A stretch of 64,000 bases of DNA from Flagellimonas lutimaris (GCF_003581615.1 NZ_QXFH01000077.1:194070-258069), one strand, 5' to 3'; numbered from the stretch's first letter, positions 18,546 to 27,893 are shown. Numbers and translations are program-made. The notes: generated by a model from the sequence alone, not told the origin.

Positions 18546-19390
18546 TGGAAAAAGAAAACAGGACGGTTTTAGGGGTTGATGTAGGAGGTACCAAAATCAA
18601 AGCGGGAAGAGTTTTAGGAAAGAATGTGGCACAAAGCAGTCTTTCCAAAGTAAATCGCGATGATTCAGAGGAAACTTCCCTTTCAAAATTATTTAAGACC
18701 ATTGACGAGGTAATGACGGACACAGTTGAAGCCATTGGAATAGGAGTTCCTGCTGTAGTTGACCCGGATTCCGGTGTTGTGTACGATGTGCAGAACATCC
18801 CTTCATGGAAAAAAGTCCCCTTAAAGGAGCTTGTACAAAAACAATTTGGTGTCCCGGTATATATAAACAACGATGCCAATTGTTTTGCGCTTGGCGAAAA
18901 ACATTTTGGGAAGGCAAAGCAATTCTCTAATTGTGTGGCCTTGTCATTGGGTACGGGACTTGGGATGGGAATTCTAATAAATGATAAGGTGTACAATGGT
19001 GTTCTGTGTGGAGCCGGGGAAATAGGGATGCTACCCTATAAAGATGGAATTCTGGAACAATACACGGGAAGCTTCTTTTTTGAAGAGGAATATGGGGAGT
19101 CTGCGAAAGTGTTGTATCAAAAAGCTTTGGATAACGATAGTGAAGCATTGTCCGCTTTTAGGGAATACGGGGTGCATTTAGGAGAAGCCATTAGGGCCAT
19201 TCTTTATTTATTTGCTCCTGAGGCCATCATACTTGGAGGGTCAATACGTAATGCCTATCCATTTTTTAAGGCTTCGTTGCAAGAGGCTCTCGACTCGTTT
19301 GCCTATCAAAAACAATTGGAAAATTTTAAAATAGAAACATCAGATTTGGTGGATTCACCCATTTTGGGTGCGGCTGCCCTATGTCTGTAA
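18545..19390 (+). CDS. ROK family sugar kinase
   Basis: A 281-residue ROK kinase starting with GTG inside TAGTG. The phosphate loop GVDVGGTKIKAG is at about 9-20. The catalytic aspartate lies in YINNDANCFALGE, followed by ALSLGTGLGMGILI and GAGEIG, and ILGGS near the C terminus. The usual ROK zinc motif C.CG..GC.E after GAGEIG is missing; in its place is MLPYKDGILEQYTGS. Non-zinc ROK kinases exist, so activity is still likely. In this context it should phosphorylate the sugar brought in by the MFS transporter (a hexose or hexosamine). There is no DNA-binding domain, so it is not a ROK repressor. Confidence 0.88.
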   Translation: MEKENRTVLGVDVGGTKIKAGRVLGKNVAQSSLSKVNRDDSEETSLSKLFKTIDEVMTDTVEAIGIGVPAVVDPDSGVVYDVQNIPSWKKVPLKELVQKQFGVPVYINNDANCFALGEKHFGKAKQFSNCVALSLGTGLGMGILINDKVYNGVLCGAGEIGMLPYKDGILEQYTGSFFFEEEYGESAKVLYQKALDNDSEALSAFREYGVHLGEAIRAILYLFAPEAIILGGSIRNAYPFFKASLQEALDSFAYQKQLENFKIETSDLVDSPILGAAALCL

Positions 19391-19411
19391 AATAATAACC
19401 TTACTATACAA

Positions 19412-22066
19412 ATGAGAATAATAATAACAGTGCTACTAGCATGTTTTCTACTAAAATCTTGCTCTCAACCCATTGCTACAGGGAAACAGGTAAGCATTAC
19501 CGTAGAGAACAATAAAAAGGGAGCTCCGATTACCCTGGGGATTCCTTTTCCAAAAGGAGAATTAAATTCCGTGGACCATTTGCGTTTACTAACATCCGAC
19601 GGTACTGAAATACCATGCCAAACCACAGAGGTGAGCAATTGGGGGCCAACAGACGACAGTGTAAAATGGGTCTGGGTGTTCTTCTTTTCAGAAGAAACAC
19701 AAGACTATATATTGGAGTATGGTGCGGGTGTTGTTCCAATGCTTCCAAAGGAAAAAGTCGTTTCCGCTAACAACATGAGGCCAAGAGGAGGAATCGATGT
19801 TAATACCGGACCACTATCTTTTTCCATCCATAAAAAAGGGAATGGCTTTTTGGATGAGGTTTTCCTGGACTCAAATAAGGATGGAGAGTTTACGGAGGAG
19901 GAACTCATTGGTACTTCACCAGAAAAGAACAGAGGTTCCTTTTTCGATCTTTTGGACGATTCAGGGATAGATGCATCCAAGGCAGTTATCAATGAAGTGT
20001 TCCGGGAAAAAGGATCAGGTCCCATGCATACTATTTTTCGGATAGAAGGAACATACACTTATAGCAGGGAGGACAATAACCTATCACCATTTACTATTTG
20101 GCTGCACGCTTATGCAGGTAAAAGTTACCTTAAGGTGTTGCATACCATGACCTATACAGGTATCCCTGACAAGCATAAGCGCCAAGAAGGGGAACATGCC
20201 AATATCGCAACGCAGAACAAGAAAATCATCTCGGAGAACACAGAGGACGACATGGGTTGGACACGGCCCAATGATCAAATTGCAGGCGTTGGACTTCAAT
20301 TAAAATATCATTTGGACGACAACGTAAGTGTTTCAATGCCTATGTATGATGGGTCGTGGAAAAATGATAAAGCAAATACGGTAATGGAAGAAGTTGCCAT
20401 AAATAGTGATGTACCCGTTAAACTTTTGCAAAAAGGACCTGAATATAGAAAAAGTACCAGTCTTAGGAGTCTGTATTTGAACAAATTCAAAAAGGATGAT
20501 GACAATAAAGAGTCAGATCAAAAATTAAATTTTGAAGCCACGGTATCCAAAGGTGACGAGGATTTGGCTAAATCCCAGAGAGCAAAGGGCTGGCTTAATG
20601 TAACCGATGGAAAAAGGGGAGTGGGTATAGGAATCAAGAATTTTATGAAAGAATACCCAAAAGGTATAGAGGTCGATCCTGCCAGTAAAACCCTCTTGGG
20701 AAGCATTTGGCCAAAAGAAAACGGCCCAATGAGCTTTGCAAGACACAATACCGAACCGGATGGTGGAATGCTCGCTAACTTTGCCCAAGGAATCACCAAA
20801 ACCACGGAGTTCATTTATTATTTCCACGACAATGATACCACAGAAGAAGTGGGAGAAAAAATGGAGTATATTACGGAAAGCCCAGTGGCACATGCCTCCC
20901 CCGAGTGGTATACGAGCTCCAAAGTATATGGTAACATGGCGCCTGCCTCCCAAGAACACCCAGAATTTGAAAACGCCCTGCAATACAGATATCAGTGGTG
21001 GGCCTACAACCAAAAGAACGAGCCGTGGTATGGTATTTTCGACTACGGAGACGGAAAAAGTTATTTCTTTAATGGTAAATGGGTGCAATGGACCAATAAC
21101 GAGCCCACTGTGGATTTTATGCTGTGGACCAATTTTATGCGGACAGGAAACCCAAAATATTTCAAGTTGGCCCAAGCCATGAGTAGGCACACCATGGATG
21201 TGGACAATATCCATTGGCCTAAAAAGCGAACCTATTATGGTGAAATCAACGATGCTATCGATTTTTGGAACTACGAAGATGAACCGGAATCAACACCTTA
21301 CCTTGGTATTGGAAGAAGACATGCCAATGAACACTGGTACGCACTTTTAAGTGCCCATGTTTGGATTCAAGGTTGGATAGCCGATTATTATTTGTCTGCC
21401 GACCACAGAGCACTGGAGGTCGCCAAAATGACCGGGGATACTTACATCAAACGCATTTGGGGAGATCATGATTTAAGAGGTAGAAGGTTATATCTATCCG
21501 TATTGAACCTGGTTGAGCTCTACGATGCCACCAAGCTTAAGAAGTACAAAGACGAATTGGATGAAAGGGTTGGTTTGATGTTGGAGTTCCAAGAACGTCA
21601 AGGGGGCAACTTAATATTGGATAGATATGGATACAGTCAAACCTATGTGGCACAAGGACTTTACAAGTACCAACAAATAACAGGTAATGAGGAAGTAAGA
21701 AAAGCACTGTTGAAGCATGCCAGATGGGTTAGGAAAGTCCCTCCATTGAACCATGAAATGGAATCTTATTTGGCAACTATTTATCCATTGTTGTTGGGCT
21801 ACGAGATAAGTGGTGAAAAAATGTATTTAGATGAAGCCTTGGCAAGGGCAGAAGTTCTCAAAATTGGAGAATTGCCAAAAAAACCAGACGAATATGAATC
21901 CGCTGAGACCTATAGCGATGATCTTTTGGAAATTTCAAACCTACCAATGAGCAAGGGACGATTTACCAATTGGCAAACCAATCAAGGGATTCGTGTGTTT
22001 GGATGGACGCACGCCTATAATATTCCTTATTTGCTCTACTGGATGGATAAGGAAAATATCGACTAA
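19412..22066 (+). CDS. PcRGLX/YetA-like lipoprotein, putative exo-lyase-type enzyme
   Basis: An 884-residue lipoprotein (lipobox LLKSCSQ). The N-terminal part (about 25-110) has ITLGIPFPKGEL, LRLLTSDGTEIPCQT and PTDDSVKWVWV. This is the pattern of the RIFT-barrel domain of PcRGLX/YetA-like proteins, named after an exo-rhamnogalacturonan lyase. A beta-sandwich region and a C-terminal all-helical toroid-like part (about 560-870, with HANEHWYALLSAHVWIQGW and RRLYLSVLNLVELYDAT) follow. I infer a glycan-degrading enzyme acting in the periplasm or at the surface, but family members with proven activity are few and the substrate here may be different. It ends the operon before a strong terminator. 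Confidence 0.75.
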   Translation: MRIIITVLLACFLLKSCSQPIATGKQVSITVENNKKGAPITLGIPFPKGELNSVDHLRLLTSDGTEIPCQTTEVSNWGPTDDSVKWVWVFFFSEETQDYILEYGAGVVPMLPKEKVVSANNMRPRGGIDVNTGPLSFSIHKKGNGFLDEVFLDSNKDGEFTEEELIGTSPEKNRGSFFDLLDDSGIDASKAVINEVFREKGSGPMHTIFRIEGTYTYSREDNNLSPFTIWLHAYAGKSYLKVLHTMTYTGIPDKHKRQEGEHANIATQNKKIISENTEDDMGWTRPNDQIAGVGLQLKYHLDDNVSVSMPMYDGSWKNDKANTVMEEVAINSDVPVKLLQKGPEYRKSTSLRSLYLNKFKKDDDNKESDQKLNFEATVSKGDEDLAKSQRAKGWLNVTDGKRGVGIGIKNFMKEYPKGIEVDPASKTLLGSIWPKENGPMSFARHNTEPDGGMLANFAQGITKTTEFIYYFHDNDTTEEVGEKMEYITESPVAHASPEWYTSSKVYGNMAPASQEHPEFENALQYRYQWWAYNQKNEPWYGIFDYGDGKSYFFNGKWVQWTNNEPTVDFMLWTNFMRTGNPKYFKLAQAMSRHTMDVDNIHWPKKRTYYGEINDAIDFWNYEDEPESTPYLGIGRRHANEHWYALLSAHVWIQGWIADYYLSADHRALEVAKMTGDTYIKRIWGDHDLRGRRLYLSVLNLVELYDATKLKKYKDELDERVGLMLEFQERQGGNLILDRYGYSQTYVAQGLYKYQQITGNEEVRKALLKHARWVRKVPPLNHEMESYLATIYPLLLGYEISGEKMYLDEALARAEVLKIGELPKKPDEYESAETYSDDLLEISNLPMSKGRFTNWQTNQGIRVFGWTHAYNIPYLLYWMDKENID

Positions 22067-22084
22067 ATCTTGTAATCTTCGGAA

Positions 22085-22124
22085 GGGGATGGTGTAGCCT
22101 TAGGGCCATCATCCCTTTTTTATT
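22085..22124 (+). terminator. Intrinsic terminator after the glycan operon
   Basis: GGGATGGTG (22086-22094) pairs with CATCATCCC (22107-22115), with one G-U pair, followed by a T-run from 22116. It separates the utilisation operon from the SLC13 transporter gene. Confidence 0.8.
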
Positions 22125-22150
22125 TGCACTGACCAACTAATTAAACAACT

Positions 22151-23584
22151 ATGTCGTACAAGAAATTTGGCTTTGTACTCGGACCTCTTCTATTTATTTT
22201 GATCCATTATTTTTTTAATGGGGAAGGCCTTTCGGATGAAGGGCGGGACATTTTGGCGGCAACGAGCTGGATAGGGGTTTGGTGGGTTTTTGAAGTGCTT
22301 CCCATTGCGGTTACCGCACTGCTTCCAATACTTTTGTTCCCTCTTTTGGATGCTGTTGCATTGGGAGATACTACTGCAAGTTATGGGCATAAGTATGTTT
22401 TTCTTTATTTAGGAGGTTTTATTTTGGCCATGGCCATTGAAAAGTGGAACCTTCATAAAAGAATAGCCCTTCAGATCATTAAAACAATTGGTACAGACAT
22501 GTACACCATTGTTCTTGGATTTATGGTTGCCACTGCTTTTCTTTCTATGTGGATTTCCAATACCGCAACTACAGTTATGGTACTCCCAATGGCGATATCC
22601 ATAGTCAAACAATTAAAGGATAATCCAGAAACGCCGGAAGATGAAAACAAGGTTTTTAGCAAATTATTAATGTTGGCCATTGCGTATGCTGCATCAATAG
22701 GTGGAATTGCAACCTTGATCGGAACACCTCCGAACTTGGTGTTTGCAGGATTTGTTCAAAAAACATATGGTGTGGATATTAGCTTTTGGCAATGGATGAA
22801 ATTTGGACTTCCCGTATCATCCGTACTTCTTGTACTGGCCTGGTTGTATTTGACAAGAATTGCTTACCCTTTGGGAAAGGCACGTTTTCCTGGAGGAAAA
22901 AAAGAAATAAACAGACTATTGGCAGAACTGGGGCCTTTGGGAAGGGAAGAAAAATTGGTATTGCTTGTTTTTGTGCTTACCGCTTTTTGTTGGATAACAA
23001 GGTCATTTTTGCTACAAAAGTTCATTCCAAATATTGATGACACCATTATTGCCATAGGTTCGGCCATTATTCTATTCATAATTCCTGCAAACAGATCAGG
23101 TGACCCTATCATCAAATGGAAAGAAGCCGTGCAAATACCATGGGGCATCATATTGTTGTTTGGTGGAGGAATGGCCATAGCCAAGGGGTTTCAGGAGACA
23201 GGTTTGGCAAATTATCTTGGGGGACAAATGACCTTTTTTGAGGGCTTGCCCTTATTTGTGTTGCTGTTGTTGGTAATTACCTGTGTAAATTTTTTAACGG
23301 AAGTTACATCCAATTTGGCCACCACGGCCATGATGCTCCCTGTTCTGGCCCCATTAGCTTTAACGCTGGGTATAAACCCATATTTATTGATGGTGGCCTG
23401 TACCACTGCAGCTTCTTGCGCATTCATGCTTCCTGTGGCTACGCCACCAAATGCGGTAGTTTTTGGGTCTGGGTACTTGCGTATTCCCGATATGGTCCGT
23501 ACAGGATTTTTAATGAACCTGTTGTCCATTGTAATTATGGCACTCGCAGTGTTCTTTATCTTGCCAAGCATATGGGGGTTTTAA
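22151..23584 (+). CDS. SLC13/DASS family sodium-coupled anion transporter
   Basis: A 477-residue membrane protein of the divalent-anion/sodium symporter family. The two sodium/substrate motifs are visible: SNTATTVMVLP near residue 137 and TSNLATTAMMLPV near 387. A third conserved block is GTPPNLVFAGF. It has about 11-12 membrane helices. The family carries dicarboxylates, citrate or sulfate. Beside a sulfatase-linked glycan locus either organic acids or sulfate is possible; the motif pattern fits dicarboxylates best. It follows a terminator, so it may have its own promoter or depend on readthrough. Confidence 0.9.
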   Translation: MSYKKFGFVLGPLLFILIHYFFNGEGLSDEGRDILAATSWIGVWWVFEVLPIAVTALLPILLFPLLDAVALGDTTASYGHKYVFLYLGGFILAMAIEKWNLHKRIALQIIKTIGTDMYTIVLGFMVATAFLSMWISNTATTVMVLPMAISIVKQLKDNPETPEDENKVFSKLLMLAIAYAASIGGIATLIGTPPNLVFAGFVQKTYGVDISFWQWMKFGLPVSSVLLVLAWLYLTRIAYPLGKARFPGGKKEINRLLAELGPLGREEKLVLLVFVLTAFCWITRSFLLQKFIPNIDDTIIAIGSAIILFIIPANRSGDPIIKWKEAVQIPWGIILLFGGGMAIAKGFQETGLANYLGGQMTFFEGLPLFVLLLLVITCVNFLTEVTSNLATTAMMLPVLAPLALTLGINPYLLMVACTTAASCAFMLPVATPPNAVVFGSGYLRIPDMVRTGFLMNLLSIVIMALAVFFILPSIWGF

Positions 23585-23659
23585 TAGGCTTTAACCCCCA
23601 ATCAATAACATTCAATATAAACTTGGTGTTTTTTTGGCGGTAAATGAATTTTTTTTGAT

Positions 23660-24757
23660 TTATTCGGAAAGCACTGTTCTAAAGCCCAAATGTTCCATTC
23701 CCGAATCTGGGCTGGTGGCCATTCGTGCAGAAATCCTATAGCTGGCACAGTAAGAAGCACTGCAAAGGAAAGAACCTCCTTTTATAACCTTTTCCTTAGC
23801 ATAAGGATTACTGGAATTAAAAGCGCTTTTTGCACCTTTTGGATTTTTTGTCACTTCATCGATTGAGGCTAGTTCGTTGTAATAATTGGTATTGTACCAA
23901 TCACCGGTCCATTCCCAAACGTTTCCGGCCATGTCATAAAGACCAAAGTTATTTTTTGGGTAGGTCATTACGGGTGCCCTCCGCTCATACCCATCTTCCA
24001 TGGTATTGTTTACTGGAAATTCACCTTCCCAGGAATTGACATGGGAACTTAGCTGGGCAATATCATCTCCCCAAAAGAACTTGTCGCCCGTTTTTCCCGC
24101 TCGCGCTGCAAACTCCCATTCTGCTTCCGTAGGCAACCTGCGTCCGGCCCATTTACAATAAGCTTGTGCATCTTCTAAGGCAATATGCACCACTGGGTAG
24201 TCTTTTTTCCCTTCGATACCGCTATTAGGGCCATTGGGATGTTTCCAACTGGCTCCTATTTTCCATTCCCACCATTGGGAGTAATCATACAAGTTGGGAA
24301 GGCTGGACTTTGTCTTTTTGAACACAAGTGAGCCCGGTTGGAGGATGGAGTCGTGTGGTTTTGGGGTACCTTTTGGTAATTGTTTTTTAATTTCTTCCCA
24401 ATCAATTTCACGCTCGGCCACAGTAATGTAACCGGTTTCATCCACAAATTTTGCAAATTCTGCATTGGTCACTTCATGAATATCCATGTAGAATCCATCA
24501 ACATATACCTTATGAGCTGGTTTTTCGTGGGACATGGCCATGTTATCGTTAGCTACAGCACCTTGGATAAATTCACCACCAGGTATCCAGACCATTCCTT
24601 CGGGCGCTTCTTTTGGGATTTTATTGGATTGTATCTGTATGGCGATTTCAGTTTCGGTATTTGCCTCCGTGGATTCTTCTGAATTATCCACTTTGGACTT
24701 ACAGCTAAAAATCAGGGTAAATAGCGAAAGATATATTATGGCCTTTGCTGTTTGCAT
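23660..24757 (-). CDS. Formylglycine-generating enzyme-like lipoprotein
   Basis: A sulfatase-modifying-factor (FGE) domain protein of about 365 residues. I choose the ATG at 24757 over one at 24808 because it places MQTAKAIIYLSLFTLIFSC as a lipoprotein signal. The FGE core begins at about residue 50 (EGMVWIPGGEF) and contains GYITVAERE, GRRLPTEAEWEFAAR, GLYDMAGNVWEWTGDWY and the C-terminal KGGSFLCSASYCASYR, then LGFRTV. The last block holds both redox cysteines, spaced five residues apart (Cys332 and Cys337 in this numbering), as in human FGE (336 and 341). Many SUMF1-like proteins lack these, so this one may truly oxidise sulfatase cysteines. It converges with the SLC13 gene. Confidence 0.85.
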   Translation of the reverse strand: MQTAKAIIYLSLFTLIFSCKSKVDNSEESTEANTETEIAIQIQSNKIPKEAPEGMVWIPGGEFIQGAVANDNMAMSHEKPAHKVYVDGFYMDIHEVTNAEFAKFVDETGYITVAEREIDWEEIKKQLPKGTPKPHDSILQPGSLVFKKTKSSLPNLYDYSQWWEWKIGASWKHPNGPNSGIEGKKDYPVVHIALEDAQAYCKWAGRRLPTEAEWEFAARAGKTGDKFFWGDDIAQLSSHVNSWEGEFPVNNTMEDGYERRAPVMTYPKNNFGLYDMAGNVWEWTGDWYNTNYYNELASIDEVTKNPKGAKSAFNSSNPYAKEKVIKGGSFLCSASYCASYRISARMATSPDSGMEHLGFRTVLSE

Positions 24758-25009
24758 TTTTTGAAATGATTGAACCGTTGTAAATAACGAATATAAAGAT
24801 TTAGGCAAGTTTAGCCTCTATTCTTTTAAATTGGAGTTGATGTTTTTATTGAAAATATTTTTCGTTATTGATTTCAACAACTATAGCCCAAGTAAAATAT
24901 TTGAATATCAAAGATATATTTCAAAAACATGGGCTTTTGGGTATAAATGCAGCAATAAAATAAACATAAAGGAATACCAATGTCCTAAAAGGTTCCGTAT
25001 TTTAGTAAT

Positions 25010-25852
25010 ATGGCAATTAAGGAATTCCATATTACCAAATCATCTGGTGAACAGGTCAAGTTTTCTTTAGATAAGCTAAAGAGGTCCCTTCAACATAGTG
25101 GTGCCAGCGAAGATATGGTGCAAGAGATTGTAAAACGTGTCCAAGACGAACTTTATCCTGGCATTTCTACCCGAGAGATACATAACCGGGCCTTTGCTTT
25201 GCTAAAAAAGAAAAAGTCGATTTACGCTTCAAAGTACAAACTAAAAAAGGCTATTTACGAACTGGGACCGACCGGATTTCCCTTTGAACGACTTATTAGA
25301 GGTATTTTACACTATTCGGGTTATGAAACCAAAATAGGAGAAATGCTCCAGGGTAATTGTGTTTCACACGAAATCGATGTGATTGCCATCAAAAATGAGA
25401 TCTTAAATGTTATTGAATGTAAATTCCATAGTGATGATGGTCTCAAATGTAATGTAAAGGTTCCTTTGTACATCAACTCAAGGTATAATGATGTCAAAGG
25501 TCCATTGAACTCACAAAAAGAAAGGAACTTTAAAGCCACTGAAGGTTGGGTGGTGACCAATACAAGATTCACCAATGATGCCCTTGAATATGGGAAATGT
25601 GCAGGGTTATATCTTTTGAGTTGGGATTATCCGCACGGTGATGGCCTTAAGGAGCGGATAGATAGGTTAAGACTCTATCCCATCACGGTATCTACACTAT
25701 TGTCGAGCAGAGAGAAGCATTTTTTATTGGAAAGGGAAATCGTTCTTTGTAGACAATTGGAAAAAAATAGTTTTTTGCTTGACCATTTAGGGGTTTCCAA
25801 TGGAAGGAAACAACGAATTCTCAAGGAAATGAAATCACTTTGCAACTCATAA
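25010..25852 (+). CDS. ATP-cone protein with restriction-endonuclease-like domain
   Basis: A 280-residue two-domain protein. Residues 1-90 form an ATP-cone, the nucleotide-binding module of ribonucleotide reductase and NrdR (ITKSSGEQVKFSLDKLKRSL, then GISTREIHNRAFALL). Residues about 95-220 look like a PD-(D/E)xK nuclease of the Mrr type: the core is HEIDVIAIKNEILNVIECKFH, giving D..ExK. The rest is unassigned. The combination suggests a nuclease or nucleic-acid-binding protein gated by ATP/dATP, but no function has been shown that I can name. It lies 6 bases before a beta-CASP RNase gene, so the two are co-transcribed at the left edge of the stress island. Confidence 0.75.
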   Translation: MAIKEFHITKSSGEQVKFSLDKLKRSLQHSGASEDMVQEIVKRVQDELYPGISTREIHNRAFALLKKKKSIYASKYKLKKAIYELGPTGFPFERLIRGILHYSGYETKIGEMLQGNCVSHEIDVIAIKNEILNVIECKFHSDDGLKCNVKVPLYINSRYNDVKGPLNSQKERNFKATEGWVVTNTRFTNDALEYGKCAGLYLLSWDYPHGDGLKERIDRLRLYPITVSTLLSSREKHFLLEREIVLCRQLEKNSFLLDHLGVSNGRKQRILKEMKSLCNS

Positions 25853-25858
25853 AAAATC

Positions 25859-27229
25859 ATGGAAAAACTTCAAGTTCATTTTTTGGGAGGGTCTGGCACA
25901 GTCACTGGCTCAAAGTTTTATTTGCATACCGCAGAAATCAAGATTTTGGTGGACTGTGGTTTGTTCCAAGGTGTAAAGGAGTTGCGCGAACAAAACTGGG
26001 AACGTCTACCCATAGATGTTTCAGAAATTGATTATGTATTACTTACCCATGGACATTTGGACCATTGTGGGTATTTGCCTCTTTTGGTTCGACAGGGTTT
26101 TCGTGGAAAAATTTTAGGAACACCACCTACTCTGGAAATTGCCAGAATCATTCTTGAAGATAGTGCTAAAATTCAGGAGGAAGAAGCTGATAAGGCCAAT
26201 AAGGAAGAGTATAGCAAGCATCATCCAGCCTTGCCGTTGTACACGAAAGAAGATGCGGCGTTTACATTGAATTTTTTTGAACATGTAGAGGAGGGGAAGA
26301 AGGTTTCACTTTCTGATCGTTGTGATGCTACTTTTCTTTACAATGGACATATTATCGGTTCAACTTATATCGAGATTGATTTATTTGGCAAACGATTGGT
26401 TTTTTCCGGAGATGTGGGCAGACAGGTAGATGAATTGCTCGACCCTCCCAAACAACCTAAGTGGGCCGATTACTTATTTGTGGAAAGTACTTATGGAGAC
26501 AGGCAACATCCAGATGAGGATGTAGGGCAGATTTTAACGAATCTGATAAAAGAAACCCTTTACAAGAAAGGCACTTTGATCATTCCTTCCTTTGCTGTGG
26601 AACGTTTGCAATCCCTAATGTACCAACTATGGAAACTCTACAAGAAAAACAGAATTCCTAACATCCCCATTTTTGTGGATAGTCCCATGGGAAACAATGT
26701 ATTGGAAGTTTTTAAAAATTTTCCAAATTGGCACAAGCTAACTATTGAGGAGTACCATAACATGTGCAACCACATTACTTTGGTGAGTTCTTATGCCGAA
26801 ACTTGGGAAACCATTGATGACCCGAGACCTAAAATTGTGATTGCTGGAAGTGGTATGGTTACAGGTGGACGTGTGCTTACCTATATTAAACAATTGGGGG
26901 ATATGGAGACCACCTCGATTTTGATTGTAGGGTTCCAAGCAGAGGAAACCCGTGGTAGAAAGCTGCTCGAAGGAGCTACCGAGTTAAAGATTTATGGAAA
27001 ATATGTGCCTATTAAGGCAAAGGTGAATCATTTGGAGAGTTTATCGGCCCACGCAGACCAAGGTGAATTGTTGACATGGATGGGCGCTATCAAAAACATT
27101 CCTGAAAAAGTGTTTTTGGTTCATGGAGAGAAAGATGCCATGGAAACTTATAAGGATAAAATTCATGAAAAACTTGGATGGAATTGTCACATTCCCATGA
27201 TGCACGAAGTTGTTGAAATTTTACTGTAG
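25859..27229 (+). CDS. Beta-CASP metallo-beta-lactamase RNase (Ysh1/CPSF-like)
   Basis: A 456-residue metallo-beta-lactamase-fold nuclease. Motif 2 is THGHLDHCG near residues 62-70, the third metal region is YNGHIIGS, and FSGDVG is motif 4. The beta-CASP cap is inserted at about 200-350 (VDSPMGNNVLEVF, then VIAGSGMVTGGRVLTYI). A C-terminal RMMBL-like segment has IKAKVNHLESLSAHADQGELLTWM. Bacterial relatives act on RNA as endo- or exonucleases. Its partner is the ATP-cone nuclease-like protein immediately upstream. It converges with upp at a 10-base gap. Confidence 0.9.
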   Translation: MEKLQVHFLGGSGTVTGSKFYLHTAEIKILVDCGLFQGVKELREQNWERLPIDVSEIDYVLLTHGHLDHCGYLPLLVRQGFRGKILGTPPTLEIARIILEDSAKIQEEEADKANKEEYSKHHPALPLYTKEDAAFTLNFFEHVEEGKKVSLSDRCDATFLYNGHIIGSTYIEIDLFGKRLVFSGDVGRQVDELLDPPKQPKWADYLFVESTYGDRQHPDEDVGQILTNLIKETLYKKGTLIIPSFAVERLQSLMYQLWKLYKKNRIPNIPIFVDSPMGNNVLEVFKNFPNWHKLTIEEYHNMCNHITLVSSYAETWETIDDPRPKIVIAGSGMVTGGRVLTYIKQLGDMETTSILIVGFQAEETRGRKLLEGATELKIYGKYVPIKAKVNHLESLSAHADQGELLTWMGAIKNIPEKVFLVHGEKDAMETYKDKIHEKLGWNCHIPMMHEVVEILL

Positions 27230-27239
27230 GAATCGGACA

Positions 27240-27893
27240 TTACAATTTGACTCCATAACTTAAGTCTCCTGCATCACCCAACCCAGGTATTATATAGCCC
27301 TTACTGGTAAGGTGTTCATCAACGGCAGCAATCCAGAGCTGTGTATCCTTGGGAAACACTTTTTCAACCTTTGCTATCCCAGATTTAGAACCGATTACGG
27401 ATATAATGTGAATTTGTTTTGGTGTTCCATGGCTTTTGAGTGCATCAAGCACGTTTTCGAGTGTTTTTCCAGTGGCCAACATAGGATCCGTTAAAACCAA
27501 TATTTTGTCATCGAGGGATGGAGCCGCAAAATATTTTACGATTACTTCGAAAGCATCATCATTGTTAGGGTGGTGTCGGTATGCAGAAATAAATGCATTT
27601 TCGGCTCCATCAAAATAACTTAAAATACCATGATGAAGGGGTAGACCAGCCCTAAGTACAGAACAAAGCACCAAATTGTCTGAACACAAAAAAGATTTCT
27701 TGGTTCCAAATGGTGTCTTGACTTCAGTTTCCTCATAATCCAGGGATTTACTTAATTCGTAGGCAAGTACCTCACCAATGCGTTCAATATTACGTCGAAA
27801 ACGCATAGCGTCTTTTTGGATCTCTACATCCCTAATTTCCGAAATAAAAGTATTCAGTACGGAATTGGTCTGGTCAAACTGATGGATAATCAT
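27240..27893 (-). CDS. upp: Uracil phosphoribosyltransferase
   Basis: A 217-residue uracil phosphoribosyltransferase that makes UMP from uracil and PRPP in pyrimidine salvage. The PRPP loop is VLTDPMLATGKTLENVL, the preceding catalytic region is VLRAGLPLHHGIL, and the uracil-binding tail has GYIIPGLGDAGDLSYG at the C terminus. Length and order match Upp. It is transcribed alone on the minus strand between the RNase and chaperone genes. RNA turnover by the neighbouring nuclease would feed pyrimidine salvage, but co-regulation is not shown. Confidence 0.93.
   Translation of the reverse strand: MIIHQFDQTNSVLNTFISEIRDVEIQKDAMRFRRNIERIGEVLAYELSKSLDYEETEVKTPFGTKKSFLCSDNLVLCSVLRAGLPLHHGILSYFDGAENAFISAYRHHPNNDDAFEVIVKYFAAPSLDDKILVLTDPMLATGKTLENVLDALKSHGTPKQIHIISVIGSKSGIAKVEKVFPKDTQLWIAAVDEHLTSKGYIIPGLGDAGDLSYGVKL

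Noticed and set aside
20525-21214. A 229-codon minus-strand open frame inside the PcRGLX/YetA-like gene
   Set aside because: It lies fully within a well-supported gene on the other strand and its translation has no domain or signal pattern.
23574-23599. GGGGGTT...AACCCCC inverted repeat at the end of the SLC13 gene as a terminator
   Set aside because: The left arm is inside the coding sequence and no T-run follows on either strand; it may only be a weak structure.
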